Source of the DNA: Microcosmobacter sp040493455
Lineage (GTDB): Bacteria; Bacteroidota; Bacteroidia; Flavobacteriales; Flavobacteriaceae
Assembly (NCBI RefSeq): GCF_040493455.1
Contig: NZ_JANFDA010000005.1
Location: 266,611 to 330,610, forward strand
Direction of reading: 5' to 3'
Length of the DNA stretch: 64,000 nucleotides
Shown piece after piece: positions 33,276-42,429 of the stretch (position 1 is the first letter of the stretch; each line of letters starts with the position of its first letter). The notes under the pieces were generated by a model. The model had not been told where the DNA came from and did not search any database. It was given only the letters and a program-made list of their open reading frames with translations. The position numbers and the translations under genes were made by a program.

Positions 33276-34808
33276 ATGAAGCAACCAAACCCTGTCCAAG
33301 GCTACCAAGTCGATAAGAGCACAATCATTAGTTTAGAGAAAGGAAAAATTCCACCGCAAGCTATTGATTTAGAGCAAGTTGTTCTTGGTGCAATGATGAT
33401 TGACAAAAAAGGTGTGGATGAGGTTATTGACATTTTGAGTGCAGAAGCATTCTACAAAGAAGCCCACAAGCATATTTTTGAAGCCATTTTCAAGCTGTTC
33501 GAAAATAGTGAACCAGTAGACTTATTAACCGTTTCTAGTCAATTAAAGAAAGATGCCAAGCTCGATTTGGTTGGAGGTGATTTTTACCTCATTTCATTGA
33601 CTCAAAGAGTGTCATCTTCGGCACATATAGAGTTCCATGCTCGTATTATCCTTCAAAAGTATATTCAAAGAAGTTTGATAAAGATTTCTAACGAAATTAT
33701 TGAAGAAGCTTACGATGAAACCAAAGATGTTTTTGATCTTTTAGATAATGCTGAAGCGAAGCTTTATGAAGTAACTCAAGGTAACGTAAAGAAATCTACT
33801 GAGACTGCTCAAAGTTTGGTGATTCAGGCGAAGAAAAAGATTGAAGAAATTTCAAATAAAGAAGGGCTTAGTGGTATTCCTTCCGGTTTCGATAAACTGG
33901 ACAAGCTTACCTCTGGTTGGCAACCGAGTGATTTGGTTATTGTGGCAGCACGTCCAGGTATGGGTAAAACCGCTTTAACGCTAACTATGGCAAGAAATAT
34001 TGCTGTAGAGCAAGGGATTCCTGTAGCGTTCTTCTCGCTAGAAATGTCATCTGTACAGCTGATTACACGTCTTATTTCAAGTGAAACAGGATTATCTTCA
34101 GAAAAGCTAAGAACAGGACGTTTAGAAAAACACGAATGGGAACAGCTCAATGTAAAGGTGAAGACCTTAGAGAAGGCACCATTATTTATTGACGATACAC
34201 CTTCACTTTCTATTTTCGACCTTAGGGCAAAAGCAAGACGTTTAGCATCGCAATATGGAATCAAGCTTATTGTGATTGATTACTTACAGTTAATGACAGC
34301 AGGAGGTAGCCAAAAAGGAGGAAATCGTGAACAGGAAATTTCTACAATTTCGCGTAACCTGAAAGCATTGGCTAAGGAACTAGATGTGCCAGTAATTGCC
34401 TTATCGCAGTTATCACGTGCTGTGGAAACGCGTGGCGGTAGTAAACGACCATTGCTATCTGACCTTAGGGAATCTGGAGCTATTGAGCAAGATGCAGATA
34501 TTGTATCGTTTATCTACAGACCAGAATACTACAAGATAGAAGAGTGGGATGACGAAGAGCGTTCACCAACCGAAGGACAAGCAGAGTTTATTGTTGCTAA
34601 ACATAGAAATGGTGGGCTAGATAATATCCGTTTGAAGTTTATCGGTCACCTTGGTAAGTTCGACAACTTGGATGATTTTGACACGCCATTTGGTGAATTC
34701 CACTCCAAGATGAATGCTGCTGCCAACGACGACACCTTTAAGCCAGATGTCTTCCCATCTGCTAATGATGCCTTTGATGCACCAGACGATGATGGTGTGC
34801 CGTTTTAA
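33276..34808 (+). CDS. dnaB: Replicative DNA helicase
   Basis: 510 residues from the ATG at 33276; a start at 33216 adds 20 residues unlike any DnaB and covers the promoter region. The N-terminal helical domain (PPQAIDLEQVVLGAMMIDKKGVDEV) is followed by the RecA-like motor with Walker A ARPGMGKTALTL, Walker B-type LIVIDYLQLM and the arginine-rich sensor loop. No intein interrupts it. It is the hexameric helicase of the replication fork. An Abi-alpha-like gene starts 10 bases after the stop. Confidence 0.97.
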   Translation: MKQPNPVQGYQVDKSTIISLEKGKIPPQAIDLEQVVLGAMMIDKKGVDEVIDILSAEAFYKEAHKHIFEAIFKLFENSEPVDLLTVSSQLKKDAKLDLVGGDFYLISLTQRVSSSAHIEFHARIILQKYIQRSLIKISNEIIEEAYDETKDVFDLLDNAEAKLYEVTQGNVKKSTETAQSLVIQAKKKIEEISNKEGLSGIPSGFDKLDKLTSGWQPSDLVIVAARPGMGKTALTLTMARNIAVEQGIPVAFFSLEMSSVQLITRLISSETGLSSEKLRTGRLEKHEWEQLNVKVKTLEKAPLFIDDTPSLSIFDLRAKARRLASQYGIKLIVIDYLQLMTAGGSQKGGNREQEISTISRNLKALAKELDVPVIALSQLSRAVETRGGSKRPLLSDLRESGAIEQDADIVSFIYRPEYYKIEEWDDEERSPTEGQAEFIVAKHRNGGLDNIRLKFIGHLGKFDNLDDFDTPFGEFHSKMNAAANDDTFKPDVFPSANDAFDAPDDDGVPF

Positions 34809-34818
34809 ATTTTAGCTT

Positions 34819-35505
34819 ATGAGCAATGATAATTCTGAATTAGCGAAAGGTGCTGGATTAGCTGCTGAGAAAGCCCTTGACTTTGTAGAAAAATTAATTG
34901 CTGGTCCTTTCATTGAAGGTACAGGCATATTCACTGATAAAATTAAATATTGGAGGTTTAAGAATCAGGTCAATATAATTACCAAGGCAAAAAAGTATCT
35001 TGAAAGTAAAGGAATAAGCACTCCCAAGAAAATTCCAATTAAGGATGTTACTACATTACTTGAGTATGCTTCATTTGAGGAAGAAAGTATAATGCAAGAT
35101 TCATGGGCTAAATTACTTTCCAATACGATAAATCCAAATAATAAGTTTGACTCATGTCATGTTTTTAGCCAAATTTTAAATCAACTTTCTATTAATGAAA
35201 TATTGGTTTTAAACCATATGTATGTTAATAGTTTTATGTTAAGTAGTGGGCATAGACCATATTTTGACGCTTCAGATTTAAAAAGAAAATCTCAAACAGA
35301 TTATATAAGTAGCTCTATTATTCTGGATAATATCATTAGATTGAGGCTAGTTGAAGAGCAACCACCTAAACTTTTAGAAGAAATTAAAAAAATATCAGAC
35401 TCCGATTACATTGAACAAGAGGATATAGATCATAGAATAGAAAACTCTAACCGATTTAGATTATCTAATTTTGGAGTAGAATTGATGAAGCAGATAACTG
35501 ATTAA
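34819..35505 (+). CDS. Abi-alpha (DUF4393)-like protein, candidate phage-defence gene
   Basis: 228 residues, no signal peptide. It shows the pattern I associate with the Abi-alpha family: a glycine-rich amphipathic N-terminus (FVEKLIAGPFIEGTGIFTDK), KYWRFKNQVNIITKAKKYLESKGI near 43-66, and LLEYASFEEESIMQDSWAKLLSNTINP near 82-108, followed by a winged-helix-like C-terminal half (FDASDLKRKSQTDYISSSIILDNIIRLRLVEE). Some members are linked to abortive infection; the mechanism is not established to my knowledge. It lies 10 bases after dnaB, is more AT-rich than the surrounding housekeeping genes and breaks their functional theme, so a horizontally gained passenger is plausible. Confidence 0.7.
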   Translation: MSNDNSELAKGAGLAAEKALDFVEKLIAGPFIEGTGIFTDKIKYWRFKNQVNIITKAKKYLESKGISTPKKIPIKDVTTLLEYASFEEESIMQDSWAKLLSNTINPNNKFDSCHVFSQILNQLSINEILVLNHMYVNSFMLSSGHRPYFDASDLKRKSQTDYISSSIILDNIIRLRLVEEQPPKLLEEIKKISDSDYIEQEDIDHRIENSNRFRLSNFGVELMKQITD

Positions 35506-35594
35506 GTTTTTTTGACCACTTTTTCATGTTTCAAAATTCTTAAAAGAATAATAAAGCTAAGCGTCAACACACAATTTTTGCCTATATTTCGTTA

Positions 35595-36881
35595 ATGAAA
35601 ATGAAGCAAACCCAAATGATGTTGAGAAAAAGCTTACTTATCGTCTTACTCTTGCTAGCTGCAATTCCAGCTTATGCATCTTATATTCTTGTTCCTATGG
35701 ATGCTGAGTCGCAAGATAATCACTTAAAAGCTTATGGTGTCACCTATTGGACTTTAGAACGAGAGCTAAAAGTAAAGTGGTTACTCAATTACAGAGGTGG
35801 ATCGTTTTTATTACCAGACGTAGAAGGGATTCAAAGAGAATGTCAGATACGAGGTGTGTCTTTCGAAGTCATCTCTAATGCTAAGGCAGAACAAATACTA
35901 GAAGAAATCAGTAGCCCATCTATGAATATGGAAGCTGTAGTGCTAGAAAAAGCACCAAAAATTGCTGTATATACACCTTACGGAAAACAACCCTGGGATG
36001 ATGCCGTGACAATGGTATTGACTTATGCCGAAATTCCTTATGAGACAATCTATGACGAAGAAGTTTTAAATGATGAACTGCTGTTATATGATTGGCTACA
36101 CTTACACCATGAAGACTTTACTGGACAATACGGAAAGTTCTACAGAGCTTACCGTTCTGCAGCATGGTACATCAAAGAAAAGAAAGAGGCTGAAGAGCTA
36201 GCCACACGATTAGGATACAGCAAAGTCTCGGATGCCAAACTTGCCGTAGCATTGAAGATTAGAGATTATGTCATTGGCGGAGGATTTATGTTTGCGATGT
36301 GTTCCGCTACAGATAGCTTTGATATTGCATTATCCGCAGAACATGTGGATATATGCGAGCCAATGTTTGACGGCGATGGTAGCGACCCAGGATATCAAAA
36401 TAAAATAGATTTCACGAAGACATTTGCCTTCAAGAACTTCTTACTAGAGCGCAATCCTAATGTTTATGAATTCTCTTCAATAGATATGACGCAAAAACGT
36501 CGTATTCCAAAAATGACTGATTATTTCACACTGATGGAATTTTCAGCAAAATGGGATCCAGTGCCAACAATGTTGACGCAGAACCATACTGCTCTGGTAA
36601 AAGGATTCATGGGACAAACAACATCTTTTACAAGAGAAGAAATAAAGTCTAATGTTTTGGTTATGGGAGAGAACAAAACCAATGGCGAGGCCAAATATAT
36701 ACACGGCATAAAAGGGAAAGGCTTTTTTACCTTCTATGGAGGTCACGATCCTGAGGATTATACACATCGTGTAGGTGATCCAAAAACAGAATTGGATTTA
36801 TATCCAACATCTCCAGGTTATCGCTTAATTCTTAATAATGTACTCTTCCCAGCGGCTAAGAAGAAAAAGCAAAAAACGTAA
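35595..36881 (+). CDS. Secreted GATase-like protein, often labelled asparagine synthetase B
   Basis: 428 residues with a signal peptide (about 1-28, ending AYAS) and a basic C-terminus (KKKKQKT). Flavobacterial homologues are commonly annotated asparagine synthetase B, but there is no N-terminal cysteine for class II glutamine hydrolysis and no SGGxDS ATP-binding motif, and the protein is exported, so that name is not supported. IAVYTPYGKQPWDDAVTMVLTYAEIPYETIYDEEVL and GFFTFYGGHDPEDYTH look like a class I glutamine-amidotransferase/ThuA-like flavodoxin fold. Real function unknown. The next gene follows after 5 bases. Confidence 0.7.
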   Translation: MKMKQTQMMLRKSLLIVLLLLAAIPAYASYILVPMDAESQDNHLKAYGVTYWTLERELKVKWLLNYRGGSFLLPDVEGIQRECQIRGVSFEVISNAKAEQILEEISSPSMNMEAVVLEKAPKIAVYTPYGKQPWDDAVTMVLTYAEIPYETIYDEEVLNDELLLYDWLHLHHEDFTGQYGKFYRAYRSAAWYIKEKKEAEELATRLGYSKVSDAKLAVALKIRDYVIGGGFMFAMCSATDSFDIALSAEHVDICEPMFDGDGSDPGYQNKIDFTKTFAFKNFLLERNPNVYEFSSIDMTQKRRIPKMTDYFTLMEFSAKWDPVPTMLTQNHTALVKGFMGQTTSFTREEIKSNVLVMGENKTNGEAKYIHGIKGKGFFTFYGGHDPEDYTHRVGDPKTELDLYPTSPGYRLILNNVLFPAAKKKKQKT

Positions 36882-36886
36882 TTGCA

Positions 36887-37966
36887 TTGCGGCAAGTTAG
36901 ACACCTTTTTATAATCATACTGCAATCCGTTGTTTTCTGGGTTTTTGCATTTTGTTTTTTTACTGTTATTAGGTATTATGCATTAGGCGAAGAAGAAGGT
37001 GTTGTTGTAGAACCTGCGTTCGATCTTCCTATTGCTGAGTGGTTGCATTTTGGACTCATTGTAGGCGTTTTAGTTGGATTCTTCTTTGGAATCATAGAGT
37101 TTCTTTACGATCAATTTTTCTCTAAGTTATTACCATTACTGCTTTCCTTTCTCGTTAAGTCTTTTGTCTATTTGGTTTTGTTGGTAGCTTCAACAACGAT
37201 ATTAATCACTATTGCAGAAGAACAGTTGGATAGAGATTTGCCAAATGATGATGGCTGGTGGATGGACAGTAATATTTTTCTGTTGGTTGTGGCTTATTTT
37301 TGGGTGTCTTCAATTGTATTTTTCCTAATTAAATTCACCTACGAACGATACGATTACAATATTTTTCTGAACATTTTCTTCGGAAGATACCGTAGCCCAA
37401 AAGAAGAAGAACGCATTTTCATGTTTTTAGATTTAAATGACTCTACGACCATTGCAGAAGAGTTGGGTCATTTTAAATACAGCCAATTAATCAGGGATTT
37501 CTTTAACGACCTTAATAAGGTAATGGAGCCATACAGAGCTTCAATTTACCAGTATGTTGGAGATGAAGCTGTAATAACTTGGAGATATAAGCATGGCTTA
37601 AAGAATAGTGATTGCGTCAATTTGTTTTTTAAGTTCAGAGACTTAATAGAAAAGCGTCAAGACCACTATATGAAAAAATATAATCTGGTTCCAGGATTTA
37701 AAGCAGGTTTGCATGGCGGAAAAGTGATGGTTACTGAAGTCGGACATTCTAGCGTAAAGAAAGAGTTAGCCTATCATGGCGATGTTATCAATAGTACTTC
37801 AAGGATATTATCACTCTGCAAATCGCTAAGTGCAAGCCTTTTGATTTCTTCCGAATTATGGTCACAATTACCGATTACCTATATTTATGAAGCCACAGAA
37901 AAAGACCCAATTCTGTTAAAAGGAAAATCGGAGCTTACCAAAACCTACGCATTAGATTTAAAGTAG
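36887..37966 (+). CDS. Membrane-bound class III adenylate/guanylate cyclase
   Basis: 359 residues from a TTG start at 36887. Four membrane helices (about 8-28, 56-75, 83-108, 128-150) precede a class III cyclase domain (about 170-355). Metal-binding aspartates are in FMFLDLNDSTT and YVGDEAVITW; the transition-state residues fall in YHGDVINSTSRI. The position of the base-selecting lysine (K-T-I-G in mammalian cyclases) is Gln in YQYVGDE, so cAMP versus cGMP cannot be predicted. It is followed without spacing by yjbQ. A cyclic-nucleotide-binding-type regulator is encoded at 16512, but a link is speculative. Confidence 0.87.
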   Translation: MRQVRHLFIIILQSVVFWVFAFCFFTVIRYYALGEEEGVVVEPAFDLPIAEWLHFGLIVGVLVGFFFGIIEFLYDQFFSKLLPLLLSFLVKSFVYLVLLVASTTILITIAEEQLDRDLPNDDGWWMDSNIFLLVVAYFWVSSIVFFLIKFTYERYDYNIFLNIFFGRYRSPKEEERIFMFLDLNDSTTIAEELGHFKYSQLIRDFFNDLNKVMEPYRASIYQYVGDEAVITWRYKHGLKNSDCVNLFFKFRDLIEKRQDHYMKKYNLVPGFKAGLHGGKVMVTEVGHSSVKKELAYHGDVINSTSRILSLCKSLSASLLISSELWSQLPITYIYEATEKDPILLKGKSELTKTYALDLK

Positions 37967-38389
37967 ATGAATTTTTTTCAACAAGAAATAACCTTAAGAC
38001 CATTCCCAAGAGGATTTCATTTAATTACTTCTGAAGTATTATCAGCATTACCAGAACTTCAGCAAATATCAGCTGGATTCCTTCAGGTATTTATAAAGCA
38101 CACATCGGCGAGTTTAACAATTAATGAAAATGCCGATCCAACGGTAAGACAAGATTTTGAAAGTCACTTTAATGTCATGGTACCAGAAAATGCATCATAT
38201 TATAAGCACACATTTGAAGGCTCGGACGATATGCCAGCGCATATAAAGGCTTCCTTACTTGGCGCTTCTGTAACAATTCCTATTACCAATGGATCACTCA
38301 ATCTAGGAACTTGGCAAGGCATTTATTTGTGTGAACATAGAGATTATGGAGGCTCTAGAAAACTTGTGGTAACAGCTTATGGAAAATGA
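37967..38389 (+). CDS. yjbQ: YjbQ-family protein (secondary thiamine-phosphate synthase)
   Basis: 140 residues, the standard length of this UPF0047 family. Conserved blocks are visible: FIKHTSASLTINENADPTVRQDF, HIKASLLGASVTIPI, and GSLNLGTWQGIYLCEHRD with the histidines and glutamates of the metal site. The family shows weak thiamine-phosphate synthase activity; the physiological role is unsettled. Its ATG directly abuts the cyclase stop. priA follows after 43 bases. Confidence 0.93.
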   Translation: MNFFQQEITLRPFPRGFHLITSEVLSALPELQQISAGFLQVFIKHTSASLTINENADPTVRQDFESHFNVMVPENASYYKHTFEGSDDMPAHIKASLLGASVTIPITNGSLNLGTWQGIYLCEHRDYGGSRKLVVTAYGK

Positions 38390-38432
38390 TGTTATTGCAT
38401 TATCTTCGTCTGTAAATATTTAAAACACTACC

Positions 38433-40883
38433 TTGAGTTTTTACATAGACGTCATTATTCCTATTCCGCTTCAAAGGCTATTTACCTATGCCATTACCGA
38501 AGCAGAAGCAGACTTCTTAAAACCAGGAATTAGAGTAGCTGTGCCTTTTGGAAAATCAAAAATATATACTGCTCTAGTCTATAATATTCATCAGACACCA
38601 CCACAAGCGTATACAGCAAAATCTGTCCATCAAATTTTAGATGAAGACCCTATTGTTAGTGAAGTTCAATTAAACCTTTGGAAATGGATATCTAACTATT
38701 ACATGTGTACCTTAGGGGAGGTGATGAGAGCAGCATTGCCAAGTTCATTAATATTAGAAAGTGAAACGCTCATTGTTGGTGTTGAAACCGAATTGGACGA
38801 AGAAAACCTCAAGGATGATGAATTCCTTATCTATGAAGCTTTACAACATCAATCTTCGTTGAAAGTTAAGGACGCAGCGACTATAGTAGATCGTAAAAAT
38901 GTGCTGCCAGTCTTAAAGCGTCTCATAGATAAAAATGTTATTACACTTGAAGAAGAAATTCATGAAAAATACACACCGAAGCTGGTCAGATATGTTAAGC
39001 TAAATGAAAGGTTTAATTCTGAAGATGAGCTAGAGCAGTTATTGTTATCATTAAAAAGAGCTCCAAAGCAAAGTGTAGTGTTACTGTCCTTATTTAAGTT
39101 AATGACGAATGATATCACTCATATTAAAGTGAATGCCTTGCAGAAAGAAAGCCAAGTGTCTCCAGCAGTAATTAAGTCATTAATTGATAAAGGCATATTG
39201 GATGAGTTCTATTTAAAAGAAGATAGAATTTCAAATAATAGTGCTGATCAAGACGAGATTAAAACGCTGAATAATGATCAGGAAGAAGCACTTTCTCAAA
39301 TTAAGTCACTTTATGATGAAAAAGATGTGGTCTTGCTTCATGGTGTAACGTCTTCAGGAAAAACAGAGATTTACACAAAGCTTATCCAGGAGGTTATAGA
39401 ATCAGGAAAACAAGTGTTATATCTTGTTCCGGAGATTGCATTAACAACACAGCTTGTAGATCGTCTTAAGTCTTATTTTGGCGATTACATTTCTGTCTAC
39501 CATTCACGCTATTCACTAAACGAGCGTGTTGAGTTGTGGAATAATCTATTAAAAAATGCGCAAAAAGCCCAAGTGATACTTGGAGCACGATCTTCGATTT
39601 TTTTACCATTCAGTAATTTAGGGTTAGTAATTGTTGACGAAGAACACGAACAATCCTATAAGCAATTCGATCCAGCACCACGATATCATGCCAGAGACAC
39701 CGCTATTGTTTTAGCCAATCAATTTAAGGCAAAAGTCTTATTAGGGTCTGCAACTCCAAGTTTGGAAAGCTACTACAATACCAAGCAAGATAAGTATGGT
39801 TTGGTTGAATTGACTAGAAGATTCAACAATGTCCTAATGCCAGATATTGAGTTGGTAGATCTCAAGGATAAACAACGAAGAAAGCTAATGAAAGGGCATT
39901 TTAGCGATCGTTTGCTAGAGGAAATGGAAGAGGCGTTAGAAAAGAACAATCAGGTCATTTTATTTCAGAATAGGAGAGGGTATGCACCTATAGTAGAATG
40001 CCTAACCTGTGGTACATCTCCGCAATGTCCAAATTGTGATGTGAGTTTAACTTATCACCAATATAGAAATCAATTGCGTTGTCATTATTGTGGTTACAAT
40101 ATGGCTATGCTACAAAATTGTATGGCTTGTGGAAATCCAACTTTGGATAGCAAAGGATTTGGTACAGAACAAATTGAGCTAGAAGTAAAGGAACTATTTC
40201 CAGATTATAAAGTGGCTCGTATGGACTTGGATACTACAAGAGGAAAGCATGGTTATAAAAAGATTATTTCCGCTTTTGAACAGCAAGAGATTGACGTCTT
40301 GGTAGGTACACAGATGCTAACGAAAGGACTGGATTTTAGAAATGTAAAACTGGTCGGCATTATGAATGCAGATACAATGCTCAATTATCCAGATTTTAGA
40401 GCACACGAACGCAGCTTTCAATTAATGACTCAGGTTTCAGGACGAGCAGGAAGGACAGAGGCTAGAGGAAAGGTTTTGATTCAGACCTATAACCCATATC
40501 ATAAGATATTACAACAAACAGCTTCCAATGACTATTCTGCAATGTATTTAGAGCAATTGGATGAACGACACAATTACAAGTATCCGCCAATATATAGGCT
40601 AATAAAGATTACATTAAAGCATAAGGACTATAATAAGGTAAATCAGGGAGCAGAATGGTTGAGCAAATCTCTAAGGCAATATTTCGGCGTTCATGTTCTT
40701 GGGCCTGAATTTCCACCAGTATCTAGAATACGCAATCAGTATCACAAGAATATCCTTTTGAAGATTCCTCAAAACCAATCCCTCAAAAAAACAAAAGAAG
40801 CTGTTCTTAAAGTGAAAAACAGCTTCCTTAGTATAGCGGATTTTAAGTCGGTTAAAGTAGTCTTAAATGTCGATAATTATTGA
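38433..40883 (+). CDS. priA: Primosomal protein N' (replication restart helicase)
   Basis: 816 residues from a TTG start at 38433. The N-terminal 3'-DNA-binding domain (YIDVIIPIPLQRLFTYAIT) is followed by the helicase core with Walker A GVTSSGKTEIY and the DEEH box VDEEHEQSY. A zinc-binding insertion has four CxxC pairs (CLTC, CPNC, CHYC, CMAC), then motifs V/VI (SGRAGR). PriA reloads DnaB at stalled forks. The gene converges on the LytTR gene, two bases away. Confidence 0.97.
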   Translation: MSFYIDVIIPIPLQRLFTYAITEAEADFLKPGIRVAVPFGKSKIYTALVYNIHQTPPQAYTAKSVHQILDEDPIVSEVQLNLWKWISNYYMCTLGEVMRAALPSSLILESETLIVGVETELDEENLKDDEFLIYEALQHQSSLKVKDAATIVDRKNVLPVLKRLIDKNVITLEEEIHEKYTPKLVRYVKLNERFNSEDELEQLLLSLKRAPKQSVVLLSLFKLMTNDITHIKVNALQKESQVSPAVIKSLIDKGILDEFYLKEDRISNNSADQDEIKTLNNDQEEALSQIKSLYDEKDVVLLHGVTSSGKTEIYTKLIQEVIESGKQVLYLVPEIALTTQLVDRLKSYFGDYISVYHSRYSLNERVELWNNLLKNAQKAQVILGARSSIFLPFSNLGLVIVDEEHEQSYKQFDPAPRYHARDTAIVLANQFKAKVLLGSATPSLESYYNTKQDKYGLVELTRRFNNVLMPDIELVDLKDKQRRKLMKGHFSDRLLEEMEEALEKNNQVILFQNRRGYAPIVECLTCGTSPQCPNCDVSLTYHQYRNQLRCHYCGYNMAMLQNCMACGNPTLDSKGFGTEQIELEVKELFPDYKVARMDLDTTRGKHGYKKIISAFEQQEIDVLVGTQMLTKGLDFRNVKLVGIMNADTMLNYPDFRAHERSFQLMTQVSGRAGRTEARGKVLIQTYNPYHKILQQTASNDYSAMYLEQLDERHNYKYPPIYRLIKITLKHKDYNKVNQGAEWLSKSLRQYFGVHVLGPEFPPVSRIRNQYHKNILLKIPQNQSLKKTKEAVLKVKNSFLSIADFKSVKVVLNVDNY

Positions 40884-40885
40884 GT

Positions 40886-41581
40886 TTACATATTGTTAAG
40901 CGCATCCACAAGTTGAGTTTTCTTGTTTCGGCTCAGTGGAATCTCATATGCTCCAACTTCTACATTCTTACTATTAAACCTGTCAATTTTGTCTAGATTC
41001 ACAATATATGATTTGTGAATTCTTAAAAACTTACCTTCTGGTAGTTCTTTCTCAAAGGCCTTCATTGTAGATAGCACTACAAGACTGTTTTCTTCAGTAA
41101 CTACTTTTACATAATCACCAAGTGCTTCAATCCATTTAATATCTCTGATGTAAACTTTACGTTTCTTAAGGTTACTTTTTACAAAGATGTGCTCGCCATC
41201 GGTTTCATTGAAGTCTAGCTTTAATTTGTGTTGTTCCAGGGCTTTTTCAACAGCTGCATTAAAACGTTCCTTTGTAATTGGCTTTTGTAGGTAATCAGTC
41301 GCATCATAATTAAATGCTTTAAAGGCGTATTCTGTTTTACCTGTTACAAAGATGATTTGGGGTTTGTTGTTGAGGACGTCCAGCAGCTCGAAACCATTCA
41401 ATACAGGCATCTCAATATCCAGAAAGATGAGGTCCACTTTGTGGGTATTGAGTCCGTTTTTAGTTTCTAGTGCACTGCTGTATTCCGCGATAAGGTTAAG
41501 AGAAGAGTGATTTTCTATTAACTTTACGATCGACAATCGTTGTATCGCTGAATCATCAACTACTACACAGTTTAAAGTCAT
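40886..41581 (-). CDS. LytTR-family response regulator
   Basis: 231 residues. The receiver domain (1-120) has the acidic pair D9/D10, the phosphorylated Asp55 in LIFLDIEMPVLNG and K102-P in YLQKPITKE. A C-terminal LytTR DNA-binding domain (about 130-228) has EALGDYVKVVTEE, FLRIHKSYIVNLDKI and VPLSRNKK-type ending IPLSRNKKTQL. Such regulators bind pairs of direct repeats about two helical turns apart. No sensor kinase is adjacent. The upstream region has two ATCGACAA repeats that may be its own binding sites. Confidence 0.93.
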   Translation of the reverse strand: MTLNCVVVDDSAIQRLSIVKLIENHSSLNLIAEYSSALETKNGLNTHKVDLIFLDIEMPVLNGFELLDVLNNKPQIIFVTGKTEYAFKAFNYDATDYLQKPITKERFNAAVEKALEQHKLKLDFNETDGEHIFVKSNLKKRKVYIRDIKWIEALGDYVKVVTEENSLVVLSTMKAFEKELPEGKFLRIHKSYIVNLDKIDRFNSKNVEVGAYEIPLSRNKKTQLVDALNNM

Positions 41582-41607
41582 AACATTTTATTCTTTTAGG
41601 TTAAGAT

Positions 41608-41656
41608 ATCGACAATGTTACAAAAAATTCGGTTAAAAACCAAAAAACATCGACAA
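41608..41656 (-). promoter_or_regulatory. Direct repeats upstream of the LytTR gene
   Basis: ATCGACAA occurs at 41608-41615 and 41649-41656 (plus strand), 41 bp apart, about four helical turns. On the minus strand the distal copy is part of ACGGTTTGT, close to the published LytTR half-site pattern. Candidate autoregulatory site. Confidence 0.35.
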
Positions 41657-41751
41657 ACCGTAAATTTTAACAAAATTTTAACGATTTTATTGTAGGATAA
41701 AAATACAACTCCAAAATATTGTGTGTAAAGGAATTAATAGCTATTTTTGCA

Positions 41752-41759
41752 CCCATTTT
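41752..41759 (+). promoter_or_regulatory. rpsF operon -7 box
   Basis: TATTTTTG at 41752-41759, 22 bases before the rpsF ATG at 41782. No good -33 is seen at the standard distance. Confidence 0.55.
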
Positions 41760-41781
41760 AATAACAAATATAAATTTATTT

Positions 41782-42120
41782 ATGAATCATTACGAAACTG
41801 TTTTCATCTTGAATCCCGTTTTATCTGAAGACCAGATAAAGGAAACAGTAAAGAAATACGAAGATTTTCTTGTTTCTAAAGGTGCCAAGATGATTTCCAA
41901 GGAAGATTGGGGACTAAAGAAGTTAGCTTACCCAATCCAAAACAAAAAGAGTGGTTTTTATCACTTATTTGAGTACACTGTAGCTGGAGAAGCTATTGGG
42001 CCATTAGAAGTAGAATTTAGACGTGATGAGCGCTTTATGCGTTATCTAACCGTAAAATTAGACAAGCATGCAGTTGCTTGGGCTGAGAGACGAAGAGAAA
42101 AACTTAAACAAAAAGCGTAA
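41782..42120 (+). CDS. rpsF: 30S ribosomal protein S6
   Basis: 112 residues starting MNHYETVFILNPVLSEDQI at 41782; a start at 41719 would add 21 non-homologous residues and span the promoter. It is the first gene of rpsF-rpsR-rplI. S6 binds S18 on the platform of the small subunit. In Flavobacterium ribosomes S6, S18 and S21 form the pocket that occludes the anti-Shine-Dalgarno tail, in line with the absence of strong Shine-Dalgarno sites before most genes in this window. Confidence 0.98.
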   Translation: MNHYETVFILNPVLSEDQIKETVKKYEDFLVSKGAKMISKEDWGLKKLAYPIQNKKSGFYHLFEYTVAGEAIGPLEVEFRRDERFMRYLTVKLDKHAVAWAERRREKLKQKA

Positions 42121-42122
42121 TT

Positions 42123-42419
42123 ATGTCAAGCATAGAACAACAAGCAAAAGGAAAAAAAGAAGGAGAGATCAGATATCTTACTCCTCTTAATATAGAGACG
42201 CAAAAAGCTAAGAAGTATTGTCGTTTCAAAAAGTCTGGAATTAAGTATGTAGATTACAAGGATCCAGATTTCTTATTAAAGTTTGTAAACGAGCAAGGTA
42301 AGTTATTACCAAGACGTTTAACAGGAACTTCTTTAAAGTATCAAAGAAAAGTATCTGTGGCAGTTAAAAGAGCGCGTCATTTAGCACTTATGCCATACGT
42401 AGCAGATTTATTAAAATAA
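42123..42419 (+). CDS. rpsR: 30S ribosomal protein S18
   Basis: 98 residues, two bases after rpsF. The core KYCRFKKSGIKYVDYKDPDFLLKFVNEQGKLLPRRLTGT and VAVKRARHLALMPYV are diagnostic. The N-terminus has a roughly 17-residue lysine/glutamate-rich extension. It has one core cysteine but no full zinc-binding Cys set. Confidence 0.98.
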   Translation: MSSIEQQAKGKKEGEIRYLTPLNIETQKAKKYCRFKKSGIKYVDYKDPDFLLKFVNEQGKLLPRRLTGTSLKYQRKVSVAVKRARHLALMPYVADLLK

Positions 42420-42429
42420 TTACATAACT

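Noticed and set aside
41719..41781. Longer start for rpsF
   Set aside because: The extra codons contain the -7 box, and S6 proteins begin at MNHYE.
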